Positions 1-9,002 are shown, numbered from the stretch's first letter. The stretch is DNA of 64,000 nucleotides from Pseudomonadota bacterium (GCA_023391095.1 JAEWBN010000003.1:71803-135802); one strand, 5' to 3'. Program-made: numbers and translations. The notes: a model not told the origin generated them from the letters alone.

Positions 1-1244
1 ACGAAAAGGTAGCCGATGCCCACCGTCGCCAGCGCGATCAGCAGCGAGCCCAGCACATTGCCGCGCGCCTCGACCCGCTCGCCCTTGAGCACAAAGCCCA
101 GGGCAAAGACGATCAGCCCGTTCAGCACCGCCCAGAAGGCGATCTGGCTGGTAATGGTCTGCGGCAGGAGTGCCGAAGCGGGCAGGAGCTGGCCACCCCA
201 TCCCAGGAACAGGTAATAGGTCAGCACGGGCACAAAGGCGCTGACGGCAAAGGTCAGCCACCATTTGGCATCGCGCCGCGCATAGGCCGCCTTAGCGGGG
301 GCCTGCCGCAGATGGGCAAAGGCCTGCGTTCCCAGCAGCATTTCGAACGCGCCGGCAAGCAGCACGACGAAGCCGACAAGGGCGATCAGCGTGCCGATTT
401 CCTTCCACAGCCAGATCTGGTCGGACGACGGGATCGGGTCGGCGCCTTCGAGCGTCTGGGCGAACCAGTCGATCGAATGGCCGATGGCCTCGGGCGAGAG
501 ATGGTCGCCCGGATGGGTGGTGTTGGGCATGGTCAGCATGCGCGCTGTGCCCGCGGCGATGTCGCCGTAAACCTGGCCAGGGACCACCGGGTCGGTGGTT
601 CCGAACACGGCCTGCAGCTTGGGGCTGGTCACCACGTCCTGGGCGCGGTCGACATTCCACATCAACGGCGAGAATTCGTCATATTTGGAGAAGACGACGG
701 CCAGGTTGCGCGGCCATTCGGTCGAGCCTTCCTGGGCAAAGGGCGCACCCGTGCTCGAGCCTTCCAGCACCACGGCCTTGTAGGCGTCGGGCATGGTCGC
801 GGCCGCAGCCAGAACGGTCCAGCCGCCCATGGAATGGCCTTCGAGCCCGATATTGTCCGTATCAACGATATCGAGATTGCGCAGATAATTGAGTGCGCCG
901 GGGCCGCCGAAGCCATTGGCAAAGGCCGGGGCATCCGAATAGCCGTGGCCGCCTTGGTCGAGCGCCAGCACGACATAGCCGCGGCGGGCATATTCGATGG
1001 CAAAGCCGGACTGGGTTTCGCGGCTATTGATATAGCCGTGCACCGCCAGGATGGCCGGCGCCTTGTTCTCCGCCGAAACGCCGGGCGGCACGTAAAGCAA
1101 TCCGCTCAGCACCTGACCATTGGTGCCATTAAAGCGGATGTCGCGGATGGAAATGCCACCCGAAGTCTGGATGAAATGCGCCAATAGCGCGCCAATAAGG
1201 ATGATGACCCATCCCAGATGGAACAGGCGTGTCTTCTTGTTCAT
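1..1244 (-). CDS. Membrane-anchored alpha/beta hydrolase, 3' end cut by window edge
   Basis: The frame reads from an ATG at 1244 to the window edge without a stop (414 codons seen). A GGGGAG ribosome binding site lies a few bases before the ATG. Residues 8-27 form one membrane segment, followed by an alpha/beta-hydrolase core with a nucleophile elbow GHSMGGW and a late NTTHPGDH segment that could supply the catalytic His. The C-terminal third is strongly hydrophobic with several predicted membrane helices, so this is a hydrolase fused to a membrane domain rather than a soluble dienelactone-hydrolase type enzyme. Substrate is unknown. A LacI-type operator-like core (AAAGCGTTTT, 1341-1350) lies about 100 bp upstream. 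The fold call is good; the function is open. Confidence 0.75.
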   Translation of the reverse strand, partial: MNKKTRLFHLGWVIILIGALLAHFIQTSGGISIRDIRFNGTNGQVLSGLLYVPPGVSAENKAPAILAVHGYINSRETQSGFAIEYARRGYVVLALDQGGHGYSDAPAFANGFGGPGALNYLRNLDIVDTDNIGLEGHSMGGWTVLAAAATMPDAYKAVVLEGSSTGAPFAQEGSTEWPRNLAVVFSKYDEFSPLMWNVDRAQDVVTSPKLQAVFGTTDPVVPGQVYGDIAAGTARMLTMPNTTHPGDHLSPEAIGHSIDWFAQTLEGADPIPSSDQIWLWKEIGTLIALVGFVVLLAGAFEMLLGTQAFAHLRQAPAKAAYARRDAKWWLTFAVSAFVPVLTYYLFLGWGGQLLPASALLPQTITSQIAFWAVLNGLIVFALGFVLKGERVEARGNVLGSLLIALATVGIGYLF

Positions 1245-1338
1245 GTCTCGCTCCCCTCAGGACGCCCCGAAAAGACTCGGCACACACGTCCTGTCGCTGC
1301 TTAGCTATAGCGCGACGGCAAGAAAAAGCGAAGAGAAG

Positions 1339-1352
1339 CGAAAGCGTTTTTA
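1339..1352. promoter_or_regulatory. LacI-family-like operator upstream of the hydrolase
   Basis: The stretch holds AAGCGTTT, which fits the AANCGNTT core of many LacI/GalR-family operators, in the 136-bp gap between the hydrolase and DusA. The gap lies upstream of the hydrolase start and downstream of dusA. Similar cores occur before the beta-mannosidase at 8.9 kb. A single short match in a GC-rich genome is weak evidence. Confidence 0.25.
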
Positions 1353-1380
1353 CACTAAACGAAAGACGTAACGGTGAGGA

Positions 1381-2376
1381 TCACGCGGTAAGGACGGCGG
1401 CACGGTCTTCGACGGCAGCCAGCGCGCGGAAGAAGACTTCCGGTCCTGCATTTGGCCGGCAGGCATCGACGCTCATGATCTGGCGGAACTGGCGCGCGCC
1501 CGGCCGCCCGTTGGCTAGGCCCAGCATATGCCGGGCAATCGCGTTGAGCCGGCCGCCGGCCACCAGGTGCCGCTCGGCATAGGCGGCCATGTCAGCCATG
1601 ATGGCCGCGAGATCCGGCGCCGCCCCGGCCTCGCCGAACACACGCGCATCCACCTCGGCCAGCAGCATGGGGTTATGGTAGGCGGCGCGCCCGAGCATAA
1701 CGCCATCGACATGGCGCAGGTGCTCGTCCACCGCCTCCAGCGTCTCGATCCCCCCGTTGATGTAAACGGGCAGCGGCGCCAGCCGCTCGCGCAGGCGATA
1801 GACCCGCGGGTAGTTGAGCGGCGGAATGGTGCGGTTTTCCTTGGGACTGAGACCCTTGAGCCAGGCTTTGCGCGCGTGCACGTAAAGGGCATCCACCCCC
1901 GCCTCCACCATGGCGTCGGCAAACCGGTCGAGGCCTTCCTCGATATCCTGGTCGTCAATGCCGATCCGGCACTTGACCGTCACCGGCAGATCGGTTGCGC
2001 CCCGCATGGCGCGCACGCATTCAGCCACCAGCTCCGGTTCCGCCATCAGGCAGGCGCCGAACTTGCCGGACTGCACGCGGTCAGACGGGCACCCCACATT
2101 GAGATTGATCTCGGCATAGCCAAAGCCTGACGCAATCTCGGTCGCGCGGGCCAGCTCACCGGGATCGGAGCCCCCGATCTGCAGGGCCACCGGTTGTTCG
2201 AAGGCATCGAAATCCAGATGCCGCGCCGCATCTCCATGCACGATGGCGCCGCTGTTGATCATCTCGGTGAACAACAGGCTCCGGCGCGTCATCAGCCGAT
2301 GCAGATACCGGCAGTGCCGATCCGTCCAGTCCATCATCGGCGCCACGGAAAATTTCCGGCTGCGCGCGAGGTCCAT
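1381..2376 (-). CDS. dusA: tRNA-dihydrouridine(20/20a) synthase DusA
   Basis: This is an FMN-dependent enzyme that reduces uridine 20/20a in the D-loop of tRNA. The N-terminus carries the DusA signature FSVAPMMDWTDRHCRY, and the central NVGCPSDRVQSGKFGACLM contains the conserved catalytic-cysteine region. A TIM barrel is followed by the helical C-terminal tRNA-binding part (GLANGRPGARQFRQIMS). The chosen ATG at 2376 gives 331 residues, the usual DusA length. An in-frame ATG at 2472 would add 32 poorly conserved residues. The gene stands alone; its promoter should lie in 2377-2606, shared with the divergent receiver-like gene. Confidence 0.95.
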   Translation of the reverse strand: MDLARSRKFSVAPMMDWTDRHCRYLHRLMTRRSLLFTEMINSGAIVHGDAARHLDFDAFEQPVALQIGGSDPGELARATEIASGFGYAEINLNVGCPSDRVQSGKFGACLMAEPELVAECVRAMRGATDLPVTVKCRIGIDDQDIEEGLDRFADAMVEAGVDALYVHARKAWLKGLSPKENRTIPPLNYPRVYRLRERLAPLPVYINGGIETLEAVDEHLRHVDGVMLGRAAYHNPMLLAEVDARVFGEAGAAPDLAAIMADMAAYAERHLVAGGRLNAIARHMLGLANGRPGARQFRQIMSVDACRPNAGPEVFFRALAAVEDRAAVLTA

Positions 2377-2606
2377 GTCTGCAATCGTGTTCAAGTCTGT
2401 CCGGGGGTAGCTTGGGGTTCTGCCGGCCCCTTTACAGCAATGGGACGGGCACCGGAAGCCCGCCGCGCTCACGTCCTCGCGTGCATGCTAGCCGCTGCCC
2501 GGCTGCTTGCCTTAAGACCATGTTGAGACTGTTTGCGGGTTCGGTTTTGTCGCGCCACGCCCTTGCGGCATTATCATGGGATAACTGGAGACGAGGGGAG
2601 CGCCCC

Positions 2607-3173
2607 ATGTCCGCACCATCTGCTGCCACACTCGCCGCCTGTGCGGCTGTGCTGATTGCGCCCAATGACAGCGATACCGCCACGCTGAAACTACTGGCCG
2701 AGGCCGTGGGCTTCGGCGCGGCGCTGGACTTCCGCGCGCCCGGTTCGGCATCTCTGACCGAGCTTCCCTATTACCTACTCCATCCGGCCGTGCCCGACCT
2801 GGGCAAGGCGCGCTTCATCAAGGCCATCCGCAGTTCGGAAGAGCCCAGAAAGAAGTTCGCGCCCATCATTCTCTTCCTGCCGCGCGGCCCCGCGCATCAG
2901 GCGCTCTTTTATATCGAGATGGGCTTTGACGACGTGCTCTTCATGAGCGACCCGGTCGGCACGCTTCAGGGTAAGCTGTTGCAGCAACTGGGACAGGAAG
3001 TGATGTTCGTCCAAACCGGCAATTACCTGGGTCCCGACCGCCGCCGCATGGAGCGCATCCGGCGCGAAGACCCCCGCCGCAAGCCGGGTGGGTCCGTGCA
3101 TCGGCGCTTTGCGGTGATCCGCGATCCGCAAACCGGTCTCAGGGTTCAGGATCGCCCGGAGCGCCGCCTCTAG
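2607..3173 (+). CDS. Stand-alone degenerate receiver-like protein
   Basis: The 188-residue product starts at an ATG preceded by GAGGGGAG. Residues about 13-120 have the beta-alpha spacing of a CheY-like receiver, but the position that should hold the phospho-accepting Asp before the MxxP-like turn is His59 (LLHPAVP), so ordinary phosphorylation is unlikely. The C-terminal tail has NYLGPDRRRMER and is rich in Arg; this GPDRRR tail recurs in alphaproteobacterial receiver proteins known to me, with no assigned role. No output domain is present. The gene is divergent from dusA and followed by a universal stress protein gene. Assignment as a pseudo-receiver is an inference from fold pattern. Confidence 0.55.
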   Translation: MSAPSAATLAACAAVLIAPNDSDTATLKLLAEAVGFGAALDFRAPGSASLTELPYYLLHPAVPDLGKARFIKAIRSSEEPRKKFAPIILFLPRGPAHQALFYIEMGFDDVLFMSDPVGTLQGKLLQQLGQEVMFVQTGNYLGPDRRRMERIRREDPRRKPGGSVHRRFAVIRDPQTGLRVQDRPERRL

Positions 3174-3278
3174 TCCTCGCCCGGTTTTCGGGTCATGCTG
3201 GACCCGTGTGATCTGGATCAAGGCGCCTTTTCTCGTGCGCCGCTAATCTTGGTTCACAACACGGGAAAGGACAGTGCC

Positions 3279-3728
3279 ATGTACAAGACGATCGTCTGCG
3301 CCATCGACGGGTCTGAGCTCAGCACCAAGGCCCTGCGCCACGCCATCGCGCTGGCCAGGCAAACCGGCGGGCGCATCATAGCCGTCACCGTCACCGAGCC
3401 CTCCGTCATCGTCGCGCCGGGCGCCGAGATGATGATGGTCGATACCGGTTCCATCATTGCCGATCTCGACCAGGCCAAGGCCGATTCCGCGCGTCATACG
3501 CTGGCGGAGGCCGAGAGCATCGCCAAGGCCGAGGGCGCCACCATCGACGGCCAGCATATTGCCAATAGTCCTGCAGCCGAGGGCATCCTGCTGGCGGCCA
3601 GGGAGCTCGGTGCCGATCTTGTGGTCATGGGCTCGCACGGCCGGCGCGGCCTCGGCCGCCTCCTGCTCGGCAGTCAGGCCTCCGAAGTGCTGGCCCATGC
3701 CAGCGTGCCAGTGCTGATCGTCAAGTAG
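3279..3728 (+). CDS. Universal stress protein, UspA family
   Basis: A 149-residue single-domain UspA protein. The start (MYKTIVCAIDGS) is the classical first strand, and the C-terminal GSHGRRGLGRLLLGSQA fits the ATP-binding pattern G-2X-G-9X-G(S). Length equals the family norm. Such proteins bind ATP or AMP as dimers and are induced by stress; the specific role is unknown. The ATG at 3279 follows GGGAAAGGA at a proper distance. It may be read with the upstream receiver-like gene (105-bp gap) or alone. Confidence 0.9.
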   Translation: MYKTIVCAIDGSELSTKALRHAIALARQTGGRIIAVTVTEPSVIVAPGAEMMMVDTGSIIADLDQAKADSARHTLAEAESIAKAEGATIDGQHIANSPAAEGILLAARELGADLVVMGSHGRRGLGRLLLGSQASEVLAHASVPVLIVK

Positions 3729-3744
3729 GCGCGACTACCCGGGT

Positions 3745-3766
3745 GCGGCCGTTCCCCACCGGCCGC
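3745..3766 (+). terminator. Hairpin after the universal stress protein gene
   Basis: A GCGGCCG arm (3745-3751), an 8-base loop and CGGCCGC (3760-3766) form a perfect 7-bp GC stem 16 bases after the stop codon, followed by a short TTTT at 3773-3776. This is compatible with an intrinsic terminator, though the T-run is short and not adjacent. Confidence 0.4.
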
Positions 3767-3933
3767 GCCTCCGTTTTCCCTTGCGGTCGACGGTCCCGAC
3801 CGGAACCAGCGCGGTTTTCGCCTGTTGTTCGGGTGCAGGCTGCCCTCCATGGGTGGCACACAGCCGATTCTGCCCATGCCGTTTCGTTGGAGCGGCGCGA
3901 GGGTGAACCAACAGACCGACAGGGGGACCAGCC

Positions 3934-5223
3934 GTGGCAGAGCGCAGGCACCGCATCGTCATCGTGGGCGGAGGCTTTGGCGGCCTTGCAGCAGCAAAGG
4001 CCCTCAAGCATGTCGACGCCGATGTTGTGCTGATCGACCGGCGCAACCATCACCTCTTTCAGCCACTGCTCTATCAGGTCGCCACCGCCGCCCTCAGCCC
4101 CTCCGAGATCGCCTGGCCCATTCGCCACCTGCTGCGCCGGCACAGCAATGTGCGCGTCCTCATGGCCACCGTAACCGGCGTCGACACCGCGGCCCGCGCC
4201 GTTCTGCTCGAAGACGGCAGCCGCGAGCCCTATGACAGCCTCGTCCTCGCCACCGGCGCCCAGCACGGCTATTTCGGCAATGACCAATGGGCCGACTTCG
4301 CTCCCGGCCTCAAGACCATCGAGGACGCCACCGCCATCCGCCGGCTCCTGCTCATGTCGCTCGAAGCGGCCGAGCGCGAGACCGATCCCGAAAAGCGTCG
4401 CGCCCTCCTCACCTTCGCCATTATTGGCGCCGGGCCGACGGGCGTCGAAATGGCCGGGGCGATCGTCGAACTGGGCCATGCCAGCCTCAAGGGCCAGTTC
4501 CAGACCATCGACCCGCGCCATTTGCGCGTGGTCCTGATCGAGGCCGGTGACCGGGTGCTCTCCAATTTCCTGCCGGAACTGTCCGACTATACCCTCAACT
4601 CCCTCCGCCGCATGGGCGTCGAGGTGGAACTAAACCAGCCGGTCAAATCCATCGACGCCAACGGCATCGATTATGGCGACAAGCGGCTGGACACCAAGAC
4701 CATCGTCTGGGCCGCCGGTGTCGCCGCCTCGCCCGCGGCGAAATGGCTCGGCATCGATGCCGACAAGGCCGGCCGCATTGCCGTCGAGCCGGACGTCACG
4801 GTGCCTGGCCTGCCCGATGTCTACGTCATCGGCGATGTCGCGAGCATCCGGCAGGAGAATGGCAAGCCCGTGCCCGGCGTCGCACCCGCCGCCAAGCAGG
4901 CCGGCCAATATGTCGCCGGCGCCATCAGTGCCCGCCTGCGCGGCCAGCCGGTCGCGCCCTTCCGCTACAAGCATGCCGGGGACCTGGCCACCATCGGCAA
5001 ACAGTCGGCGGTGATCGACTTCGGCTGGACCCGGCTCACCGGGCGGCTCGCCTGGTGGGTCTGGGGCTTTGCCCATATCTATTTCCTGGTGGAAACGCGC
5101 ACCCGCATCTTCATCACCATGAGCTGGCTGTGGATCTACCTTACCGGCCAACGGAGCGCGCGGCTGATCACCCATGGCATGGCGCCGGAGAAAAAGCCGC
5201 TCAAAGAACTCGACGAGGCCTAG
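3934..5223 (+). CDS. ndh: Type II NADH:quinone oxidoreductase (NDH-2)
   Basis: A non-proton-pumping, FAD-containing NADH dehydrogenase that passes electrons to quinone on the cytoplasmic face of the inner membrane. The 429-residue product has the FAD dinucleotide motif VIVGGGFGGLAAAKAL at residues 8-23, a second NADH-binding motif IIGAGPTGVEMAGA near 167-180, and the GDVAS flavin-binding motif near 307. The C-terminal part (WVWGFAHIYFLVETRTR, then a hydrophobic SWLWIYLTG) is the membrane-binding region typical of this family. The start is GTG at 3934, preceded by AGGGGGACC. It is convergent with the EamA gene, overlapping its stop by 4 bases. Confidence 0.92.
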   Translation: MAERRHRIVIVGGGFGGLAAAKALKHVDADVVLIDRRNHHLFQPLLYQVATAALSPSEIAWPIRHLLRRHSNVRVLMATVTGVDTAARAVLLEDGSREPYDSLVLATGAQHGYFGNDQWADFAPGLKTIEDATAIRRLLLMSLEAAERETDPEKRRALLTFAIIGAGPTGVEMAGAIVELGHASLKGQFQTIDPRHLRVVLIEAGDRVLSNFLPELSDYTLNSLRRMGVEVELNQPVKSIDANGIDYGDKRLDTKTIVWAAGVAASPAAKWLGIDADKAGRIAVEPDVTVPGLPDVYVIGDVASIRQENGKPVPGVAPAAKQAGQYVAGAISARLRGQPVAPFRYKHAGDLATIGKQSAVIDFGWTRLTGRLAWWVWGFAHIYFLVETRTRIFITMSWLWIYLTGQRSARLITHGMAPEKKPLKELDEA

Positions 5224-6134
5224 CCCTCCGAGATGGGCGCGCTGACCGGCCGCGCCAGCTTGCGCTCCCGCATCCAGATATAAAGTCCGCTCAGGATAAC
5301 GATCGGCGCGCCGATAAAGAGCCAGACATCGGGTGGCTGGTTGAAGATCAGCCAGCTCGAGGCGGCCATGAAAATGATCTGCAGATAGGAAAACGGCGCC
5401 AGCACCGCCGCCGGCGCGAACCCGGCCGCCATGGTGATCAACTGGTGGCCGACAAAGCCGAAAATCCCCACCGCAAAAAACGCAAACCAGCCGTCGGCCG
5501 TCACCGGCCAGGACCAGAAGAACACCACGAAGGGCAGAAGGCCCAGCGTTGCAAAGATGCCGACATAGAACTGGCTCGTCGCCGCGCTGTCAAAGCGCGA
5601 CACGCGCCGGGTCAGCAGCATGTAGAGCGCGGTGCTGAACGCGGCGACGATGCAAAGCAGCGAAGCGGGATGAAACGCCTCCGTGCCCGGCCGCACGATG
5701 ATGAGGATGCCCACGAACCCCACCCCGATGGCGGTCCAGCGCCGCCAGCCTACCGTCTCGCCCAGCATGGGCACCGAAAGCGCGCAGATAAAGAACGGGG
5801 CCGTAAAGGCAATGGCGCCAGTCACCGTGAGTGGCAGATATTGCACGGCCAGGAAATTGCACGCCGTCGCGCCCATCAGCGCCAGCGCGCGCAGCCCCTG
5901 GAGCCGGATATCGCCCGTTCGCACCAGCGCCCGGCCATGCCGTGGCAGGTGGATGGCGGCCACCAGCACCAAATGGATAGCGTAGCGCAGGAACACGATC
6001 TGCACGAAGGAAATGCCCACCAGCCCCAGCCACTTGGCCGAGGAGTCGATGCCGGTGAACATGAAATAGGCAACAAGGCAAAGCCCGATCGCGAGCAGGC
6101 GACGCTCGGGGGGCGGGGTAAATGAAGTCGACAT
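5220..6134 (-). CDS. EamA-family (DMT superfamily) transporter
   Basis: A 304-residue inner-membrane protein with about ten hydrophobic segments in the two five-helix EamA repeats. This is the usual size for drug/metabolite transporters that export small metabolites. The ATG at 6134 has GGATCAGC before it. The substrate cannot be told from sequence. The gene lies downstream of the beta-mannosidase on the same strand, with 147 bp and a hairpin repeat between, so co-transcription is unlikely. Confidence 0.85.
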   Translation of the reverse strand: MSTSFTPPPERRLLAIGLCLVAYFMFTGIDSSAKWLGLVGISFVQIVFLRYAIHLVLVAAIHLPRHGRALVRTGDIRLQGLRALALMGATACNFLAVQYLPLTVTGAIAFTAPFFICALSVPMLGETVGWRRWTAIGVGFVGILIIVRPGTEAFHPASLLCIVAAFSTALYMLLTRRVSRFDSAATSQFYVGIFATLGLLPFVVFFWSWPVTADGWFAFFAVGIFGFVGHQLITMAAGFAPAAVLAPFSYLQIIFMAASSWLIFNQPPDVWLFIGAPIVILSGLYIWMRERKLARPVSAPISEG

Positions 6135-6230
6135 TGCTGATCCAGACGCCGCGGGAATGACGGCGCGTCGCTAGCGTCATCAATGTCGCGGGGCATGTCA
6201 ATGACAAGTGGAACGGGGGTTGTCTGGTCA

Positions 6231-6273
6231 GGGCCCTCACCCGACGCTGTGCGTCAGGCCGGGTGAGGAGCCC
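6231..6273. repeat. Intergenic hairpin repeat (family B, short copy)
   Basis: The arms CCTCACCCG (6234-6242) and CGGGTGAGG (6260-6268) pair perfectly around an inner ACGC/GCGT stem. The GGGTGAGG...CCTCACCC core is shared with the copies at 13 kb and 50.5 kb. It lies between the stop of the mannosidase gene and the start of the EamA gene and may act as a transcription terminator for the former. Confidence 0.65.
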
Positions 6274-6281
6274 CTAAGAGA

Positions 6282-8801
6282 CTAGAACGTCTCGGCCAGG
6301 TGCCGGACCTTGAGCGAACCCGACAGGTCAGCCGAGCTTACCGTCGCGCCGTGGCGCGGGGTGAAGACGACCTCAACCGGCCGCCCCGGCAGCAGCGTCA
6401 GGGCATTGTCCGAGAAGTAGCCCGGAACATCGACGCTCGCCGTGGTGAACAGCGCCGGCCTGTCGCTTTCGAGCGTCAGCACGGCCTGCCCGTCCCGGTC
6501 CGACCAGCTGGCCGAAACCGTGGCATCCACCAGTTCATAGGCCTTGTAGGGCTTGGGGAAATAGTCGTTTTCGCCCAGCACGCGGCCCTGCGCATCCTTC
6601 CAGACGAAGAACAGGAATTCGTCTCCGCCAAGATCCTTCATGTCGATGCTGGTCACGCCGAGCGCAGCATCCGGGCCCACTGCCGTATTGCCCGAGAACA
6701 GGACGCGTTCGCCACCGCCGACCTTGACGGCCTTGACCTCGAGGCTGATCGAAACCGGCTTGCCCGTATCATTGATGGCCTTGAGCAGCAGTTCGTCCGG
6801 CATCTGCCCGGCCACCGGAATGCCGCGCGAATTGGTGCGCACTTCGCGCACCTGCGGCACGGCCACGACATTGACGAGGTTGAAGAAGCGCCGCGCCATA
6901 TAGTGCATCAGCTTCCACTGCCCGCCATAGTCGAGGCTCGACCAGCTGGCCACCGGCCAGATGTCATTGATCTGCCAATAGAGCGTGCCCATGCAGCGCG
7001 GCTTGGTGGAGCGCCAGTATTCGATGGCCGTCTTGATGGCCAGGCCCTGCTGGATCTGGCTGAGAAACACCATCTGGTCGAAGTCGCGCGGAAAACGGAA
7101 ATAGCGCGTCATGGTTTCGAGGATGCGCGCATTGCCGCCGTCATTGCGCTGGTGGTTTTCCATGACCGGCGAGGACGGATTGCGGTCCTTTTCTTCCGAG
7201 AAAGTCTCCATGACATTCATCGAGGTGAAGGACTGGAAGCCGAATTCGGAGGCAAAGCGCGGATTGACCGAGCGATAGGCCTCAAAGCTCTTGGCCGAGT
7301 GCCAGACGTCCCAATAGTGCAGGTCGCCGCGCGTATCCTGGTGCCACCCGTCGGAGAAATCGAGATAGCCCAGCGAGGGCGAGGACGGCCAGAACCGGCG
7401 CGCGGGGTCTTCGTCCTCGACGATGTTGCCGAGCATGGAATTGAGGCGGTCGTAATTGGCCAGGTACCGGCCGGGATCGGCCTTGGTTTCGGGATACCAG
7501 TGCAGCGAGCCGATCACTTCGTTATCGCCGCACCAGAGGGCGATCGAGGCATGGTGGCTGAGGCGGCGCACCTGCTGGGTGATTTCCAGCCGCACGCTGT
7601 CGAGGAATTCGCGATTGGACGGGTAGCTCATGCAGGCAAACATGAAGTCGTGCCAGATCAGGATGCCCAGCTCGTCGCAAAGGTCGTAGAAGTAGTCGGG
7701 CTCGTACTGTCCGCCGCCCCATATGCGCAGCATGTTCATGTTTGCGGCCTTGGCGCTGCCGAGCAGGTCGCGGATCACTTCGGGCGTAACGCGGGAGGGA
7801 ATGGCATCGGCCGGAATCCAGTTGGCGCCCATCATGGTGATGTCGCGGCCATTGATCCGGCACTTGAAGGTGTGGTCGATCTCGTCCTTCTCGACCACCC
7901 ATTCGAGCTGGCGCAGGCCGATCTTGCGGCTCGTGACTTCGCCTTCGAGGTCGGTGACGAGGTCATAAAGGGGCTGTTCGCCCTGCCCGGCCGGCCACCA
8001 GATTTTCGGGCTTTCGATAACGGCGGTATGGGTGAAGACGTTTTCGCCCCTGGCGACGGCGACGCGCCCGCCCAGCACCTGGCCGTCGATCCGGTGTTCC
8101 AGCTCGACCTCGCCGGCGTCGAAAGCGAAGAGGCGCGTGGTGATGGTCAGCTCGACCTTGCCGTCGGCGTGCTTCTGGTCCACCTGCACGCTGTCCTGCC
8201 GCGCCAGGCGCGCCTTGCGCAGGCTCATCGTACCGTAAACCCCAATAGGCATGGTGCAGATGCCCCAGTCCCAGCCCGCATGGCATGCCGCCTTGCGGAT
8301 GAAGTTCATGTGGATGCCCTTGAGCCCATTGGTCTGGTAGTTCTTGGTGAACGGGATCGGGAAGGGATGGGCGTCCGCGCGGGCCTTGGCGACATCGGGA
8401 GCGATGTCGAATTCAAGCCGCAGCGTATTGGCGCCCGCCTTGACCTTGCCGGTCACGTCGATGTCGTGGCGCACAAAGCTGTTGTCGGTGCGGGCAATTT
8501 CTTCGCCATTGAGGAAAATCGTGGCGATGCAGTCGACCTCGGACAGGGTCAGCGTCAGGTAGCCGTCGATGTCGGAGGGAGCGGCGTCAAACGAGCGTTC
8601 CATCACCCAGGCCGTCTCATTGACCCACATGACCTGCTTTTCATTCTCGCCGTAATAGGGATCAGGAATAAGTCCGGCCGCCAGCAGGGCGCCATGCACA
8701 TCGCCGGGCAGGCTGATCGTCGTGTTGATCGATTTCGCCGGCGCCGAGAGGCTGAACGATCCGGCAAGGTTGAGGGCGCTGTTGCGGGGGACGATGGCCA
8801 T
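6282..8801 (-). CDS. Beta-mannosidase, glycoside hydrolase family 2
   Basis: This enzyme hydrolyses terminal beta-mannosyl residues from manno-oligosaccharides. The 839-residue product has the jelly-roll sugar-binding N-terminus (ETAWVMERSF, residues about 50-200), an immunoglobulin-like domain, then a TIM barrel with the mannosidase hallmark RIWGGGQYEPDYFYDLCDE. The acid/base glutamate is E428 in WCGDNEV and the nucleophile E519 in FASEFGF, at the positions used in GH2 mannosidases. No signal peptide is present, so it acts on imported oligosaccharides in the cytoplasm. The start has AGGAAAATGAC before ATG. Two LacI-type operator cores lie in the divergent promoter region, which fits sugar control. 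GH2 substrate is assigned from motif style; beta-mannosidase is the best fit. Confidence 0.88.
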   Translation of the reverse strand: MAIVPRNSALNLAGSFSLSAPAKSINTTISLPGDVHGALLAAGLIPDPYYGENEKQVMWVNETAWVMERSFDAAPSDIDGYLTLTLSEVDCIATIFLNGEEIARTDNSFVRHDIDVTGKVKAGANTLRLEFDIAPDVAKARADAHPFPIPFTKNYQTNGLKGIHMNFIRKAACHAGWDWGICTMPIGVYGTMSLRKARLARQDSVQVDQKHADGKVELTITTRLFAFDAGEVELEHRIDGQVLGGRVAVARGENVFTHTAVIESPKIWWPAGQGEQPLYDLVTDLEGEVTSRKIGLRQLEWVVEKDEIDHTFKCRINGRDITMMGANWIPADAIPSRVTPEVIRDLLGSAKAANMNMLRIWGGGQYEPDYFYDLCDELGILIWHDFMFACMSYPSNREFLDSVRLEITQQVRRLSHHASIALWCGDNEVIGSLHWYPETKADPGRYLANYDRLNSMLGNIVEDEDPARRFWPSSPSLGYLDFSDGWHQDTRGDLHYWDVWHSAKSFEAYRSVNPRFASEFGFQSFTSMNVMETFSEEKDRNPSSPVMENHQRNDGGNARILETMTRYFRFPRDFDQMVFLSQIQQGLAIKTAIEYWRSTKPRCMGTLYWQINDIWPVASWSSLDYGGQWKLMHYMARRFFNLVNVVAVPQVREVRTNSRGIPVAGQMPDELLLKAINDTGKPVSISLEVKAVKVGGGERVLFSGNTAVGPDAALGVTSIDMKDLGGDEFLFFVWKDAQGRVLGENDYFPKPYKAYELVDATVSASWSDRDGQAVLTLESDRPALFTTASVDVPGYFSDNALTLLPGRPVEVVFTPRHGATVSSADLSGSLKVRHLAETF

Positions 8802-8851
8802 GTCATTTTCCTATAGGCTTTGAACGGCTGCCGGGGCTGCATTTTCCCCGC

Positions 8852-8954
8852 TGCAATCGTTTTCGATCACCCTTCTAGCGCAAGGTTGGTCGGACGCCAT
8901 CCTAATATTGCGACCAAATAAAAGAAGGCTGCGACGAAGCCCGAAAACGATTTC
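8852..8954. promoter_or_regulatory. Inverted pair of LacI-type operator cores in a divergent promoter region
   Basis: ATCGTTTTCG occurs at 8856-8865 and its exact reverse complement CGAAAACGAT at 8942-8951. Both embed AANCGNTT (8855-8862 and 8945-8952), the core of LacI/GalR-family operators. They lie 55-150 bp before the mannosidase start and 50-150 bp before the GGDEF-EAL gene. Looping repression of the mannosidase is a reasonable guess. No regulator gene is in the window. Confidence 0.4.
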
Positions 8955-9002
8955 CTTTGTATTAGGATTTGTGCGGTTAGGGTCCTTGCTCAAGAGGCGA
9001 TA

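Noticed and set aside
6300..8816. An 838-codon open frame antisense to the beta-mannosidase
   Set aside because: Same cause as above; the mannosidase strand has catalytic glutamates and a good start, the antisense frame has no recognisable domain.
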